A stretch of 47,247 nucleotides of DNA from Carboxylicivirga sp. M1479 (GTDB lineage: Bacteria > Bacteroidota > Bacteroidia > Bacteroidales > Marinilabiliaceae), in the NCBI RefSeq assembly GCF_007097485.1, contig NZ_VKDE01000035.1:22006-69252 (forward strand). Reading direction: 5' to 3'. Made by a program: the position numbers and the translations under genes. The notes under the pieces were generated by a model. That model was not told the DNA's origin, searched no databases, and saw only the letters and a program-made list of their open reading frames with translations. Shown here one piece after another: positions 1-11,069 of the stretch (the first letter of the stretch is position 1; every line of letters starts with the position of its first letter).

Positions 1-72
1 AAAAAGAGGGTGTCCAAAATTACGGCATCCTCTTTTTTTATGTTTTAAAATTGAATCGCGTTTGTTAATATG

Positions 73-1701
73 CTATACCGCTGAGAGGCTGTAGTTGAGC
101 TGGTATTTTGTTTTAAAGCTAGATATGGAGGCTATTATTCGTATTTGGAGTAAAATAGTCTCCTTTAGAGCCCTTTCTACTAACTTCTTGGTCATTTTAC
201 TAATGTTTATAGCGATGGCAATCAAGCCAAATTCCAGGCCAACACCTTCAAGCCCTTTTAGCTTAAAACGATTAAATCCTTTGTTGTATTTAATCTGACC
301 AAAGACAGCCTCTGGTTCAATAGGCCGTTTACTTCGGTGATGTAACCCCTTATCGCTATTAAGAGCCTCTCTGGCTTTTTGTTTATAAGCTCTCAGCCTA
401 AAATTGACTTCGATGCTACGGTTGCCTTTGCCTTTAAAGCATCGCCCTCTGATTTGGCAGTTGCTGCAGTTTTTTGCTCTATACTTTCTAAGTGTACTTT
501 TATAACCATGAGCATTTTGCTTTTCGTACTCCGCAACAAAATGCATGAGTTGCCCCATTGGGCATACAAAGAAATCGCCTGTTGAATTATAATGTAAGTT
601 CTCTACTTTGTATGGATCGGTTTTAAACGCTTTCTTTTGTTCGGCATGAAAATAGTTGAACTTCACATAGTGCTCAATCTGCTCCTTTTCAAGGTGCTCG
701 TAGTTTTCTTCACTGCCATAGCCACTATCGGCTACTACTTCTTTTGATTGCTTATTATAGCGGGTCTGAAACCCTGTGAGGTAGTCAATAAAGGTGCGTG
801 TGTCAGTTGGGTTCTGATAAATACCATAATGGGTTATAAACTGGTTTTCGGTACTTATCTGAACATTGTAAGCTGGCTTTAACTGTCCGTTCTTCATGTG
901 ATCTTCTTTCATGCGCATGAAGGTGGCTTCCTTATCGGTTTTGGAGCAGGAGTTGCGCTGGTCGCCAATGTCTTCGAGTTTTTGTTCGTACTCTTCAAGT
1001 TTGGGCAGGTGTTTATTTTCCAACTCTTTTACCAGCTTCTTGACTGGTTTTTCCTGCGCTTTCTCTGACTGCTTGATTTGCGAAATCCGCTTTTTGAGTT
1101 CGTCCGAATCAAAAGGACGTGATTCATCATCCCGACTTTGATTATCTTCTGCAATACCCTGTTCTATCTGCTCTAGAATGTTGGCTATTTTCTTTTCCAG
1201 CCTAGCTTTATGCTTTTCTACGGACTTGCGCCAGACAAAACTGTAACGGTTGGCCCTGCTTTCAATTTTTGTTCCATCGATATATTGAACATCTAAGCTT
1301 ACATAGCCTAAATCAACAAGGATGAATACCACTTGGCTAAACAACTTATGGATGTGCTTCTTCAAACGTTTACTTCTAAAGTCGTTAATGCACGAATGTT
1401 TAGGGAATTGTTTCCCACTTACCCACATATAAGCAATGCTTTCTGTCAAGGCCTGCTCCATCTTTCGGCATGAAAACACATTACTCAGATAACTGTAAAA
1501 CAATACCTTTAGTAACATGCGGGGATGATAACCTTTACACCCACCAGCCTTATAACTCCTAACGATATCGTCTAAATCGAGCTCATCTACTACTTGACTA
1601 ACTATACGAACAGGTGCATTCTCTGGAATGAACTCATCAAGGCGCGATGGGAATAATTCAGATTGACCTTGATTATAGGGATTGAAATTGATTTGTTTCA
1701 T
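73..1701 (-). CDS. IS1182-family transposase (DDE type)
   Basis: This 542-residue protein has the arrangement of IS1182-family transposases. An N-terminal DUF772-like part (about residues 15-115, with the segment [18 protein letters not shown]) is followed by a DDE nuclease domain. Candidate catalytic acids are the Asp in [18 protein letters not shown], the Asp in [13 protein letters not shown] and the Glu in [18 protein letters not shown] near the C-terminus. A lysine/glutamate-rich coiled insertion (about 165-250) lies between the first and second acid. A cysteine cluster ([10 protein letters not shown]) lies before the last acid. The frame is intact, so the enzyme is probably active or was until recently. 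ATG at 1701 is the natural start, about 100 bp inside the right inverted repeat. Confidence 0.92.
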   Translation of the reverse strand: MKQINFNPYNQGQSELFPSRLDEFIPENAPVRIVSQVVDELDLDDIVRSYKAGGCKGYHPRMLLKVLFYSYLSNVFSCRKMEQALTESIAYMWVSGKQFPKHSCINDFRSKRLKKHIHKLFSQVVFILVDLGYVSLDVQYIDGTKIESRANRYSFVWRKSVEKHKARLEKKIANILEQIEQGIAEDNQSRDDESRPFDSDELKKRISQIKQSEKAQEKPVKKLVKELENKHLPKLEEYEQKLEDIGDQRNSCSKTDKEATFMRMKEDHMKNGQLKPAYNVQISTENQFITHYGIYQNPTDTRTFIDYLTGFQTRYNKQSKEVVADSGYGSEENYEHLEKEQIEHYVKFNYFHAEQKKAFKTDPYKVENLHYNSTGDFFVCPMGQLMHFVAEYEKQNAHGYKSTLRKYRAKNCSNCQIRGRCFKGKGNRSIEVNFRLRAYKQKAREALNSDKGLHHRSKRPIEPEAVFGQIKYNKGFNRFKLKGLEGVGLEFGLIAIAINISKMTKKLVERALKETILLQIRIIASISSFKTKYQLNYSLSAV

Positions 1702-1770
1702 GCTTTTAAGATACTAAATATCAGGCACATGAACAAACTAACTCAGCTGTAATCAATTGATTATGAACGA

Positions 1771-1805
1771 AAAAAGAGGGAATCCGTTTTTGGACACCCT
1801 CTTTT
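1771..1805 (-). terminator. IS-end hairpin likely terminating guaB
   Basis: Read on the minus strand, the sequence just after the guaB stop gives the stem AAAGAGGG...CCCTCTTT followed by a T-run. This is a good intrinsic terminator shape. It is formed by the right tip of the insertion sequence and not by guaB's own flank. Confidence 0.5.
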
Positions 1806-1823
1806 ATATTATTTTCAAAAATC

Positions 1824-3371
<1,548 letters not shown>

Positions 3372-3478
3372 TTACAAAGTAATTTTTTCATAATCAAGAT
3401 ACAAACACTACTAATCAACCAATTACACTCTAATTATTTTTTTATCATCGCAAGCAAGCAGGGCTAAACTCTTAATAT

Positions 3479-3486
3479 TACCTTTG
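3479..3486 (+). promoter_or_regulatory. Possible -7 box close to the recQ start
   Basis: TACCTTTG matches TAnnTTTG but ends only 7 bp before the ATG. Transcription from it would give an almost leaderless mRNA. No -33 element was found. Confidence 0.2.
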
Positions 3487-3493
3487 CTTTCGC

Positions 3494-5410
3494 ATGGATA
3501 TTTTTCATCACATACTAAAACAGTATTGGGGCTATGATGCTTTTCGTCCTTTACAAGAAGACATTATACGCTCTGTTGCAGATGGTAAAGACACCTTAGG
3601 TCTTATGCCAACTGGCGGCGGAAAATCGCTTACCTTTCAAGTACCTGCTTTGGCTAAGGAGGGCACATGCATTGTTGTTACGCCATTAATTGCTCTGATG
3701 AAAGATCAGGTAATGAACCTCAAAAAGCGCGACATAAAAGCTGCTGCCATTCACTCTGGTTTGTCGCGACACGAGATCAACATCATCCTTGACAATTGCA
3801 TCTATGGTGGCACCAAGTTCCTCTACCTCTCCCCTGAAAGGTTAGGAACCGATCTTTTTCAGGATAAGGTTCAACTAATGAATATTAACCTGATTGCGGT
3901 TGATGAGGCACACTGTATTTCACAATGGGGCTACGATTTTCGTCCATCTTACCTAAAGGTTGCTAACATACGTGAATATATTCCTGATGCCCCAATACTA
4001 GCACTGACAGCGACTGCAACACCTCTTGTAGTAAAAGACATTCAGGAAAGGCTACTGTTTAACAAACCTAATGTATTCCAAAAAAGCTTTAAACGAGATA
4101 ATTTGGTATACGTTGTTCGTCAGGCTGAAGACAAAGAACAACAACTGTTGAGTATTTTAAATAAAGTACTTGGCAGTGCAGTTGTTTATGTTCGTAATCG
4201 TAAAAAAACACAAGAATACAGCGACCTGCTGGTAAAAAATAACATTTCGTCCAGTTCATTCCATGCTGGCATGCCACAAGAAGTGAAAGATACGCGTCAA
4301 AAAAATTGGACTGATGGCCAAACAAGGGTTATTGTTTCAACCAATGCTTTTGGAATGGGTATAGACAAACCCAATGTTAGACTGGTTGTTCATATGGATG
4401 CGCCCGATTCTTTGGAAGCCTATTTTCAGGAAGCAGGGCGTGCAGGGCGCGATGGGCACAAAGCATTTGCCGTATTGCTTTGGTCGAACAACGATAAAAT
4501 GAGGCTTAACAAAAGCATTAGTGTTACTTTTCCTCCTAAAGAAAAAATTCTGCAGGTGTACGAAGCACTTGGCAACTACTTTCAATTGGCGGAGGGCAGT
4601 GGATTTGGTATGGTGTATGATTTTAACTTAAGCCATTTTTGCAAGTCGTACAGAATGAACCTCATGACTGTTTTTAATTGTCTTAAAATTCTGCAACGAG
4701 CTGGATATATCGAATTTACTGAAGAGCTGCAGTTATCGGCCAAAGTACATTTCATCATGCGCAGAGATGATTTATATAAATTCCAGGTGGCCAATGAAGA
4801 TCACGACCATTTCTTAAAGCTATTACTTCGATCCTATACAGGTTTGTTTACCGAGTATGTGCCAATTAATGAAGATTTATTGGCTAAACGCATGAATACA
4901 TCAAGAAACACCATATATCAACACCTAACACAACTGGGCAAATTAGGTGTTATCAAATACATACCTCAAAAGAAAACACCACTCATTAGCTATACAACAT
5001 CGCGAGAAGACAGCAAATACATAACACTGCGGAAAGAGATATACAAAGACCGAAAAGAGAAATATGAAGAGCGCATTCAGAGTGTAATTGATTACGGCAC
5101 CGTCGCTCACATCTGTCGTAGCAAGCAACTAATCAGTTATTTTGGTCAAACAGAAAATGAAAACTGCGGACATTGCGACATCTGTAACACAATTAAAAAA
5201 ACAGAATTACCTGTTAAAGATTTTAACGAGATTCAGGAGCTAATCGAATCAAAACTAGAAAAACAAGCCATAAGCTTTGACGAACTATTGCTAAGTGTAA
5301 ACATTAAGCAACCTAAGCTTGAAAAGGTAGTGCGTTGGTTGGAGGAATACGATGTGATTTCAGAAAACGAAAAGGGACAACTCATTTTGAATCGCCCCAA
5401 TAGTATATAA
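3494..5410 (+). CDS. recQ: RecQ-family ATP-dependent DNA helicase
   Basis: This 638-residue superfamily 2 helicase unwinds DNA 3'-5' in recombination and repair. Visible motifs are motif 0 (FRPLQEDII), Walker A MPTGGGKSLTF (about 38-48), motif II DEAH (137-140) followed by the RecQ aromatic loop CISQWGYDFRP, the TATAT motif and motif VI QEAGRAGRDG (about 315). The RQC region ends in a cysteine set (CRSKQ...NCGHCDIC, about 538-564) that should bind zinc. The last 70 residues look like a winged-helix segment; I see no clear HRDC domain, so this is the shorter RecQ type common in Bacteroidota. miaA follows after 42 bp on the same strand, so the two are probably co-transcribed. Confidence 0.93.
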   Translation: MDIFHHILKQYWGYDAFRPLQEDIIRSVADGKDTLGLMPTGGGKSLTFQVPALAKEGTCIVVTPLIALMKDQVMNLKKRDIKAAAIHSGLSRHEINIILDNCIYGGTKFLYLSPERLGTDLFQDKVQLMNINLIAVDEAHCISQWGYDFRPSYLKVANIREYIPDAPILALTATATPLVVKDIQERLLFNKPNVFQKSFKRDNLVYVVRQAEDKEQQLLSILNKVLGSAVVYVRNRKKTQEYSDLLVKNNISSSSFHAGMPQEVKDTRQKNWTDGQTRVIVSTNAFGMGIDKPNVRLVVHMDAPDSLEAYFQEAGRAGRDGHKAFAVLLWSNNDKMRLNKSISVTFPPKEKILQVYEALGNYFQLAEGSGFGMVYDFNLSHFCKSYRMNLMTVFNCLKILQRAGYIEFTEELQLSAKVHFIMRRDDLYKFQVANEDHDHFLKLLLRSYTGLFTEYVPINEDLLAKRMNTSRNTIYQHLTQLGKLGVIKYIPQKKTPLISYTTSREDSKYITLRKEIYKDRKEKYEERIQSVIDYGTVAHICRSKQLISYFGQTENENCGHCDICNTIKKTELPVKDFNEIQELIESKLEKQAISFDELLLSVNIKQPKLEKVVRWLEEYDVISENEKGQLILNRPNSI

Positions 5411-5452
5411 TAATTGGCCAATTTGTTATAAATTTGACACAAATTATCACTC

Positions 5453-6391
5453 ATGCAAGATCTCAATTCTCCTTATAATTTATTAGTTATCCTTGGCCCC
5501 ACTGCATCGGGCAAAACAACTTTTGCAGCGCACCTTGCCAAACGTTTACAAGGAGAAATTATCAGTGCCGACTCGCGCCAAATATACAAAGGGATGGATT
5601 TAGGAACTGGTAAGGACATTGAGGATTATACAATAGATGGTTACACCATACCCCATCATTTACTCGACATTGTGGATGCTGGTTACAAATACAATGTTTT
5701 TGAATATCAGGCCGACTTTTTTAAGGCATTTGAAAAGGTAAAAAACAATAAGGCCTGGCCAATTATGTGCGGCGGAACAGGAATGTACATCGAATCGGTG
5801 CTTAAAAAGTATAAATTAATAAATGTTCCTGTTGATCAACCCCTACGCGACAGCTTGCAGGGCAAGAACCTGCAAGAATTAACCAGCCTATTGGGCAAAT
5901 ACAAATCGCTTCATAACCAAACCGATACCGACACAATTAAGCGAGCCATACGAGCCATAGAAATAGAAGAATTTTACCTGCAGAATCCAGGAATAGTTGT
6001 AGAGCTACCAGATGTTAAACCTCTTATTATCGGAGTTAACATTGATAGAGATGCCCGTAGAAAGAAAATTACAGATCGATTAAAAAAGCGCTTCGACGAA
6101 GGTATGGTCGATGAAGTAAAACAACTTATTGATAGTGGCGTTGCTCCTGATGATTTAATTTATTATGGCTTGGAATATAAATTTTTAACCATGCATGTAA
6201 TGGGCGAACTTACTTATCAGCAAATGTTTGACAAGCTGAACGTAGCCATCCATCAGTTTGCCAAAAGACAGATGACATGGTTCAGAGGCATGGAGCGTAA
6301 AGGTGCTCACATACATTGGGTTGATGCTTTTGATCCGATGGAAGAGCGCGTGGAAAAAGTTATTCAGTTGATGTATCCCAAAACATACTAA
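5453..6391 (+). CDS. miaA: tRNA dimethylallyltransferase (MiaA)
   Basis: The enzyme transfers dimethylallyl from DMAPP to N6 of A37 in tRNAs that read UNN codons. The P-loop GPTASGKTTF is at residues 15-24, followed by SADSRQIYKGMDLGTGK (38-54) and IPHHLLDIVDAGYKYNVFEY. The C-terminal signature FAKRQMTWFRGMERK is present, and length (312) is normal. Two spots differ from the most common form: GTGKDIEDY where GTAKP is usual, and YYGLEYKFL where a GYKE-like segment is usual. This suggests the second Bacteroidota MiaA paralogue type; I infer this from memory of the family. It lies 42 bp after recQ. Confidence 0.93.
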   Translation: MQDLNSPYNLLVILGPTASGKTTFAAHLAKRLQGEIISADSRQIYKGMDLGTGKDIEDYTIDGYTIPHHLLDIVDAGYKYNVFEYQADFFKAFEKVKNNKAWPIMCGGTGMYIESVLKKYKLINVPVDQPLRDSLQGKNLQELTSLLGKYKSLHNQTDTDTIKRAIRAIEIEEFYLQNPGIVVELPDVKPLIIGVNIDRDARRKKITDRLKKRFDEGMVDEVKQLIDSGVAPDDLIYYGLEYKFLTMHVMGELTYQQMFDKLNVAIHQFAKRQMTWFRGMERKGAHIHWVDAFDPMEERVEKVIQLMYPKTY

Positions 6392-6417
6392 TTCCACACG
6401 TAATCTATCCTCATGTG

Positions 6418-7245
6418 TTAATCTTTTAGGTACGATACCACCTCATTTGAGAAAAAGGTTGGCACTAAAACCTCATTTGTATTGGGATTATAGCCAATAT
6501 CGGCACTTTGCACATTATCAACAGAAGAATTTAACAGCTGAACAGGCTCATTGCCAGGTTTGAAATAAAACAATTCGCCTTTCCAGTACGAATAATAATA
6601 GCCTCCATAACCATCTGCTTCCAAGCCATCAACCTGCCCTGTTGTCTCGACAAAAACAGACATTTCGCGTGTGTCAATATCTACTTTTAATATATTTGTA
6701 TTAGTACCGACCAGCACATAATCATGTTCGGCGTACAGGCCATTAACTCCAACAACTCCCTCTTTTTGCAGCCAAACAACTAATTCTCCTTTAAACAAAA
6801 GATAAACGATGCCCGTTGCCGAATCGGATACGAACACTTTTCCATCAGATGCAACCGTCACATCGTTTAAAAATTTTGCGTCCGATCGTTTAACCCGAGT
6901 CAATATCTCTGCTTTCTCAATATCGATCGCTACTAACTCATCAATATTAGATACGTATAAAACCCCATCGTTAATGGCCATGCCCTTAGGTGCATCCAGA
7001 CCAACCAACCATTTTTGAGAGATAACTTTACCATCTACAGACAGCTTGCTGATGTAACCATTACCATCTTTATCAGCAGGTTTACCAACAATGTTTGATA
7101 CAAACAAACAATTCTCTTTAGTATAGTACTTTACCGACTCTGGCACTTCCATAATCGGACCTGTTTGCCATTGCTTTGTTATTTGAGCATAAGATGTACT
7201 ACAAAGCACCATTAAGAAGAATAGAATTAGGTCTTTCATTGTCAT
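6418..7245 (-). CDS. Secreted SMP-30/gluconolactonase-like beta-propeller protein
   Basis: This 275-residue protein has a signal peptide (MKDLILFFLMVLCSTSYAQ, cleaved after TSYAQ; the ATG at 7239 may be the real start). The rest is a series of blade-like repeats: YYTKENCLFVSNI, GMAINDGVLYVSNIDEL, VTVASDGKVFVSDSATGIVYLL, GLYAEHDYVLVGTNTNI, GLEADGYGGYYYSYWKGELFYF. Such repeats are typical of SMP-30/gluconolactonase-like or NHL propellers. It probably acts in the periplasm or on the surface, but no substrate can be assigned. It is convergent with miaA and has no operon partner. Confidence 0.75.
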   Translation of the reverse strand: MTMKDLILFFLMVLCSTSYAQITKQWQTGPIMEVPESVKYYTKENCLFVSNIVGKPADKDGNGYISKLSVDGKVISQKWLVGLDAPKGMAINDGVLYVSNIDELVAIDIEKAEILTRVKRSDAKFLNDVTVASDGKVFVSDSATGIVYLLFKGELVVWLQKEGVVGVNGLYAEHDYVLVGTNTNILKVDIDTREMSVFVETTGQVDGLEADGYGGYYYSYWKGELFYFKPGNEPVQLLNSSVDNVQSADIGYNPNTNEVLVPTFFSNEVVSYLKD

Positions 7246-7421
7246 TATTTAAACGTTAATGTAATTTTTTAGAACAATTATAAATAAAAATAACATTTTT
7301 AATCCCATTAACGTATTGTTAATTGACCTTTTACAGAAATCGGCTATATAATGGCTTCTGTACATTGTTTTAATACTATTAATAATGCATTAATTTAGTG
7401 CTCAATCAAAATACCCAAACG

Positions 7422-8828
7422 ATGGAAAGCATTGAAGATTATATATTAAGAATTACAAAATTGGCCAACAGAAACAAAGAGCTGAACGATCAGCTACAGG
7501 GTTTAGTTGGACGATATGAAGTTATTCAAAAGCAAAATGAGAAGTATCTCAATCTATTGTCTGAGTATTCGTATGAAGAAATTGAAGAGCGTTTAAAGCA
7601 ACCATCTAAAAAAAGAGTGAAACGCTTTAAAATGGTTTCCATACTATATGCCACTTTCGATGGCTTTGATCGATTAAATGATCATGCCCACCCTCAGGAA
7701 TTGGTTGATGCCCTTGATGAACTCTATTTAAACTTCGATGATATTGCCAAGAAGTATGGTATCCTAAAGGTTAAAACAATAGGAGACACTTTTTTATATG
7801 CAGGGGGTATTTTAGAAGAAAACAGAACCAACCCCATTGATGTTGTAAACATGGCCCTGGAAATGCAAATTGCGGCCAAAAATTGCATCATTAACGGTGA
7901 TAAAGAAGCTTTTTGGAAAGTAAACATTGGTATACATACGGGGCCAGTACTTGGCGAGCCAACAGGCAAGAAAAATTCGCCCTACACCCTTACAGGAGAA
8001 AGTACCAACATAGCCTCGCGTATGGGTATGGCTTGTAAAGGTGGAGATATTAATATATCGGTAATGACCTATGAGCTGATAAAAGAATTCTTTAGTGTTG
8101 AAGAAAATGGGCATATGCCAGCCAAGTACAAAGGCTTTTTAGACATGTACAAGGTAAATGGTATTCGCTATAAATTATCAATCGATAGAGATGGTATTCG
8201 TCCAAACCAACGGTTTAAAACCAAATACAACCTGATTCAATTTATGGATATCCAGGAGGAATTATTGGATATACTTGAGCAAAAACTACCAGAAAACCTG
8301 TATTACCATAACATAAAGCACACAATTGATGTGGTTACCGAGGTAGAACTAATTGGTTGGGCTGAAGGATTAAAAGAAGAAGAAATTCTACTGCTCAAAT
8401 TAGCGGGCTTGTTCCACGACTGCGGACATACCATTGATTACAAAGAACATGAATTACATGGTGCACAAATAGCCCGTGATATTTTAACCAATTACAAGTA
8501 CCCAAAAGATCAAATTGACACGGTATGCCGACTCATTATGTCGACCAAATTCCCTCCTGAACCCAAAGACATACTGGAGCAGGTAATATGTGATTCAGAC
8601 CTTGATTACTTAGGTAGAAGCGATTTTATTCCTGTGTCGAACACCTTATTTCAGGAGCTTAAGGAACGCAGCATGATTGGCACAATAGATGAATGGAACC
8701 AACTGCAGTTAAGCTTCATTAAAAAGCATCAGTATTACACTGAAACTGCTCGCAACTTAAGGCAAATTAATAAAGAAAGTCAGATTGAGCGCCTGGAAGG
8801 CTTGCTAAATATTAAGGTAAAAGCATAA
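7422..8828 (+). CDS. Class III nucleotide cyclase fused to HD phosphohydrolase domain
   Basis: A coiled-coil N-terminus (about residues 10-60) precedes a class III cyclase homology domain (about 70-250) and a C-terminal HD domain (about 275-460). In the cyclase, the second metal Asp (KTIGD, about residue 122), the adenine-reading Lys (about 118) and the Asn/Arg pair of STNIASRM (196/200) are present. The first metal Asp is not in its usual place: YATFDGF has Thr where FADIVGF-type proteins have Asp, with an Asp two residues later. The HD part has YYHNIKHTIDVV and LAGLFHDCGH, similar to the HNxxH of eukaryotic-type class I phosphodiesterases, and a late CDSDLDYLG acid. ATG at 7422 is preferred over GTG at 7398. 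A strong terminator follows. It may both make and break a cyclic nucleotide, or be a sensor. Confidence 0.85.
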   Translation: MESIEDYILRITKLANRNKELNDQLQGLVGRYEVIQKQNEKYLNLLSEYSYEEIEERLKQPSKKRVKRFKMVSILYATFDGFDRLNDHAHPQELVDALDELYLNFDDIAKKYGILKVKTIGDTFLYAGGILEENRTNPIDVVNMALEMQIAAKNCIINGDKEAFWKVNIGIHTGPVLGEPTGKKNSPYTLTGESTNIASRMGMACKGGDINISVMTYELIKEFFSVEENGHMPAKYKGFLDMYKVNGIRYKLSIDRDGIRPNQRFKTKYNLIQFMDIQEELLDILEQKLPENLYYHNIKHTIDVVTEVELIGWAEGLKEEEILLLKLAGLFHDCGHTIDYKEHELHGAQIARDILTNYKYPKDQIDTVCRLIMSTKFPPEPKDILEQVICDSDLDYLGRSDFIPVSNTLFQELKERSMIGTIDEWNQLQLSFIKKHQYYTETARNLRQINKESQIERLEGLLNIKVKA

Positions 8829-8832
8829 ATAT

Positions 8833-8855
8833 AGGGCTGAGCAAAACTCAGCCCT
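8833..8855. terminator. Bidirectional intrinsic terminator
   Basis: A perfect 9-bp stem AGGGCTGAG / CTCAGCCCT with a 5-nt loop lies between two convergent genes, with T-rich sequence after it on the plus strand and A/T-rich sequence on the other side. Confidence 0.85.
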
Positions 8856-8867
8856 TATTATTTTTTA

Positions 8868-10904
8868 TTACTTTACTAAACCACTTCGCTTTAACAAGGG
8901 TTCAATAGAAGGCTCATGACCTCTAAACTTTTTGTATAGCTCCATCGGGTGCTGAGTACCACCTTTCTCTAAAATTTCGGTTCTAAATTTATCAGCAACA
9001 CCCTTATCAAAAACGCCTACCTCTTTAAACGCCTCAAAAGCATCAGCATCCAGCACTTCAGCCCATTTGTAGCCGTAATACCCAGCAGCATAACCACCAT
9101 CAAAAATATGAGCAAAGCCTGTTGAAAAAACGGAACCCTCAACCGTTGGAAAAAGCTCAGTAGCAACCATCGATTGTTGTTCAAATTCAGCCACATCGCC
9201 CTCAAACACCTCAGTTAGTGAGTGCCATGCCATATCATTCATTCCAAAGCTCAACTGACGAACTGTTGCATAACCACTTTGGTAATTTTCGCTATCTATA
9301 ATCTTTTGAATTAGTTCATCAGGTATAACTTCCCCTGTTTTGTAGTGCACTCCTACATCTTTAAGCCACTCCTTTTGCGTACCCCAATTTTCCATTATTT
9401 GAGATGGAAGTTCTACAAAATCGCGATACACATTAGTACCTGATAAACTTTCGTAACACACTTTACTGAGCATTCCATGCAAGGCATGTCCAAATTCGTG
9501 TAAAAAAGTTTGCACCTCGTTAAAAGTTAGCAAAGATGGTTTACTATCCGTTGGTCGAGTAAAATTACAAACAATGGAAACATGTGGCCGCACATCTTTT
9601 TTGCCATTTTTGTGCTGCTCCCTAAAGCTCGTCATCCATGCACCACCTTGCTTACTGGTACGCGGATGATAATCAACGTAAAAAACACTTAAAAAGCTGC
9701 CATCCTTATCATATACCTCATAAGTCTTAACCTCGGAGTGATATACTGATATATCTGTATTCTGTTTAAAAGTGATACCATACAATTGCGTAGCTAATCC
9801 AAAAACGCCTTGCTCTACTTTATCTAACTGAAAGTATGGCCTTGTGGCTTCATCATCCAAACCATAGCGTTTCGCTTTAAGTTGCTCGCTATATAGTGGG
9901 TAGTCCCATCGTTGCAAATCATCCTCCAAACCATTTTCCTGAGCATAACTCTCCACATCTTTAACATCCTGCTTAGCTACACCAATGGAAGCATCAAACA
10001 ACTCCTGTAAAAATCGATTTACTTTATCGGGATGTAGAGCCATGTGCTCCTCCAATACAAAATGTGCATAACTCTCAAAACCTAATAACTGAGCCAAGTT
10101 AACGCGTAATGAAACGATGCTTTTAATCAGATCTTTATTATCATGCTCGTTGTTATTATTACCACGCTTTGAGTAGGCCATGAACATTTGCTTTCGTAAG
10201 TCACGGTTTTTGGCATACTTCATAAACGGCATGTAGCTAGGAAACTGCAATGTGAAAATCCAGCCATCTTTATCCTGACTTTTTGCCAATGAAGCTGCGG
10301 CATCTAACACACCATCAGGCAGGCCTTCTAATTCATCCTTATTGCTTACATGTAATTGATAAGCATTGGTCTCGGCCAATAGATTTTCGCCAAATTGCAA
10401 TGTTAACTTTGATAATTCGGTGGTAATTTTTCGATATTCATCACGCTGTGCCCCTTTTAATAAAGCTCCTTTGCGCACAAAGCCTTTGTAAGTCTCTTCC
10501 AATAATTGCACCTGTTCATTGGTCAGTTCTCCTTTATTCTGGTGCTCGTAAACCAACTTTACCTTTTTAAACAAATCTTCATTAAGCCAAATATCATTGG
10601 AGTATTCGGTAAGAATAGGCGAAACCTCGCGGGCTATTGCCTGCATCTGCTCATTTGTTTCGGCATGGTTAAGATTAAAGAAAATGTGACTCACAACTCC
10701 CAACTGACCACCTGACTTTTCAAGCGCCACAATGATATTATAAAAATCAGGATCATCGGCATTCTTCACAATAGAATCAACCTCTTTCTTAGCTGTATCA
10801 ATCAAGTCCTTAAAAGCCTGTAAATAACTATCCTCTTGAATCAACTCAAAGGGTGGTGTTTCAAAAGGTGTATCAAAAGTTTTTTGTAAAATATTATCTA
10901 GCAT
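8868..10904 (-). CDS. M3-family zinc metallopeptidase (oligopeptidase A / Dcp type)
   Basis: This 678-residue thimet-oligopeptidase-like enzyme degrades short peptides. The zinc motif HEFGHALHG lies at about residues 468-476, and the third-ligand region GTNVYRDFVELPSQIMENW follows about 25 residues later. The substrate-binding tail segment FSTGFAHIFDGGYAAGYYGYKW is complete. There is no signal peptide, so it is probably cytoplasmic, like PrlC/OpdA. Length fits the family. Whether it is a dipeptidyl carboxypeptidase or an oligopeptidase cannot be told from motifs. It is transcribed alone, with a candidate -7 box at 10937-10944. Confidence 0.93.
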   Translation of the reverse strand: MLDNILQKTFDTPFETPPFELIQEDSYLQAFKDLIDTAKKEVDSIVKNADDPDFYNIIVALEKSGGQLGVVSHIFFNLNHAETNEQMQAIAREVSPILTEYSNDIWLNEDLFKKVKLVYEHQNKGELTNEQVQLLEETYKGFVRKGALLKGAQRDEYRKITTELSKLTLQFGENLLAETNAYQLHVSNKDELEGLPDGVLDAAASLAKSQDKDGWIFTLQFPSYMPFMKYAKNRDLRKQMFMAYSKRGNNNNEHDNKDLIKSIVSLRVNLAQLLGFESYAHFVLEEHMALHPDKVNRFLQELFDASIGVAKQDVKDVESYAQENGLEDDLQRWDYPLYSEQLKAKRYGLDDEATRPYFQLDKVEQGVFGLATQLYGITFKQNTDISVYHSEVKTYEVYDKDGSFLSVFYVDYHPRTSKQGGAWMTSFREQHKNGKKDVRPHVSIVCNFTRPTDSKPSLLTFNEVQTFLHEFGHALHGMLSKVCYESLSGTNVYRDFVELPSQIMENWGTQKEWLKDVGVHYKTGEVIPDELIQKIIDSENYQSGYATVRQLSFGMNDMAWHSLTEVFEGDVAEFEQQSMVATELFPTVEGSVFSTGFAHIFDGGYAAGYYGYKWAEVLDADAFEAFKEVGVFDKGVADKFRTEILEKGGTQHPMELYKKFRGHEPSIEPLLKRSGLVK

Positions 10905-10936
10905 AATTATAAATCATTAGTCGGATTATAAAAAAA

Positions 10937-10944
10937 CAAAAGTA
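10937..10944 (-). promoter_or_regulatory. Candidate -7 box for the M3 peptidase
   Basis: CAAAAGTA on the plus strand (TACTTTTG on the coding strand) fits TAnnTTTG and is the same octamer seen before guaB. Predicted leader is about 27 nt. The -33 element is unclear. Confidence 0.3.
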
Positions 10945-11069
10945 AACATCAATTAGCGTAAAATTCATTTAATAACAACAAACCTTTTTGAATAACGTTC
11001 GTTAAAAATCGTTAACGGGAAGATGTTAGAAGTTATAAACGAATGAAAACACACAAACGCTTACTTACT

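Larger units (their letters stand above)
1..1805. mobile_element. IS1182-family insertion sequence, nearly complete
   Basis: An 18-bp perfect terminal inverted repeat is visible: AAAAGAGGGTGTCCAAAA at 2-19 and its reverse complement at 1788-1805. It encloses one transposase gene on the minus strand. The left end coincides with the window edge, so the target-site duplication cannot be checked. The element sits 18 bp beyond the stop of guaB. Each end also folds on itself into a hairpin (AAAAAGAGG with CCTCTTTTT on the left, AAAGAGGG with CCCTCTTT on the right), so each tip is both a transposase site and a possible terminator. Confidence 0.85.
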
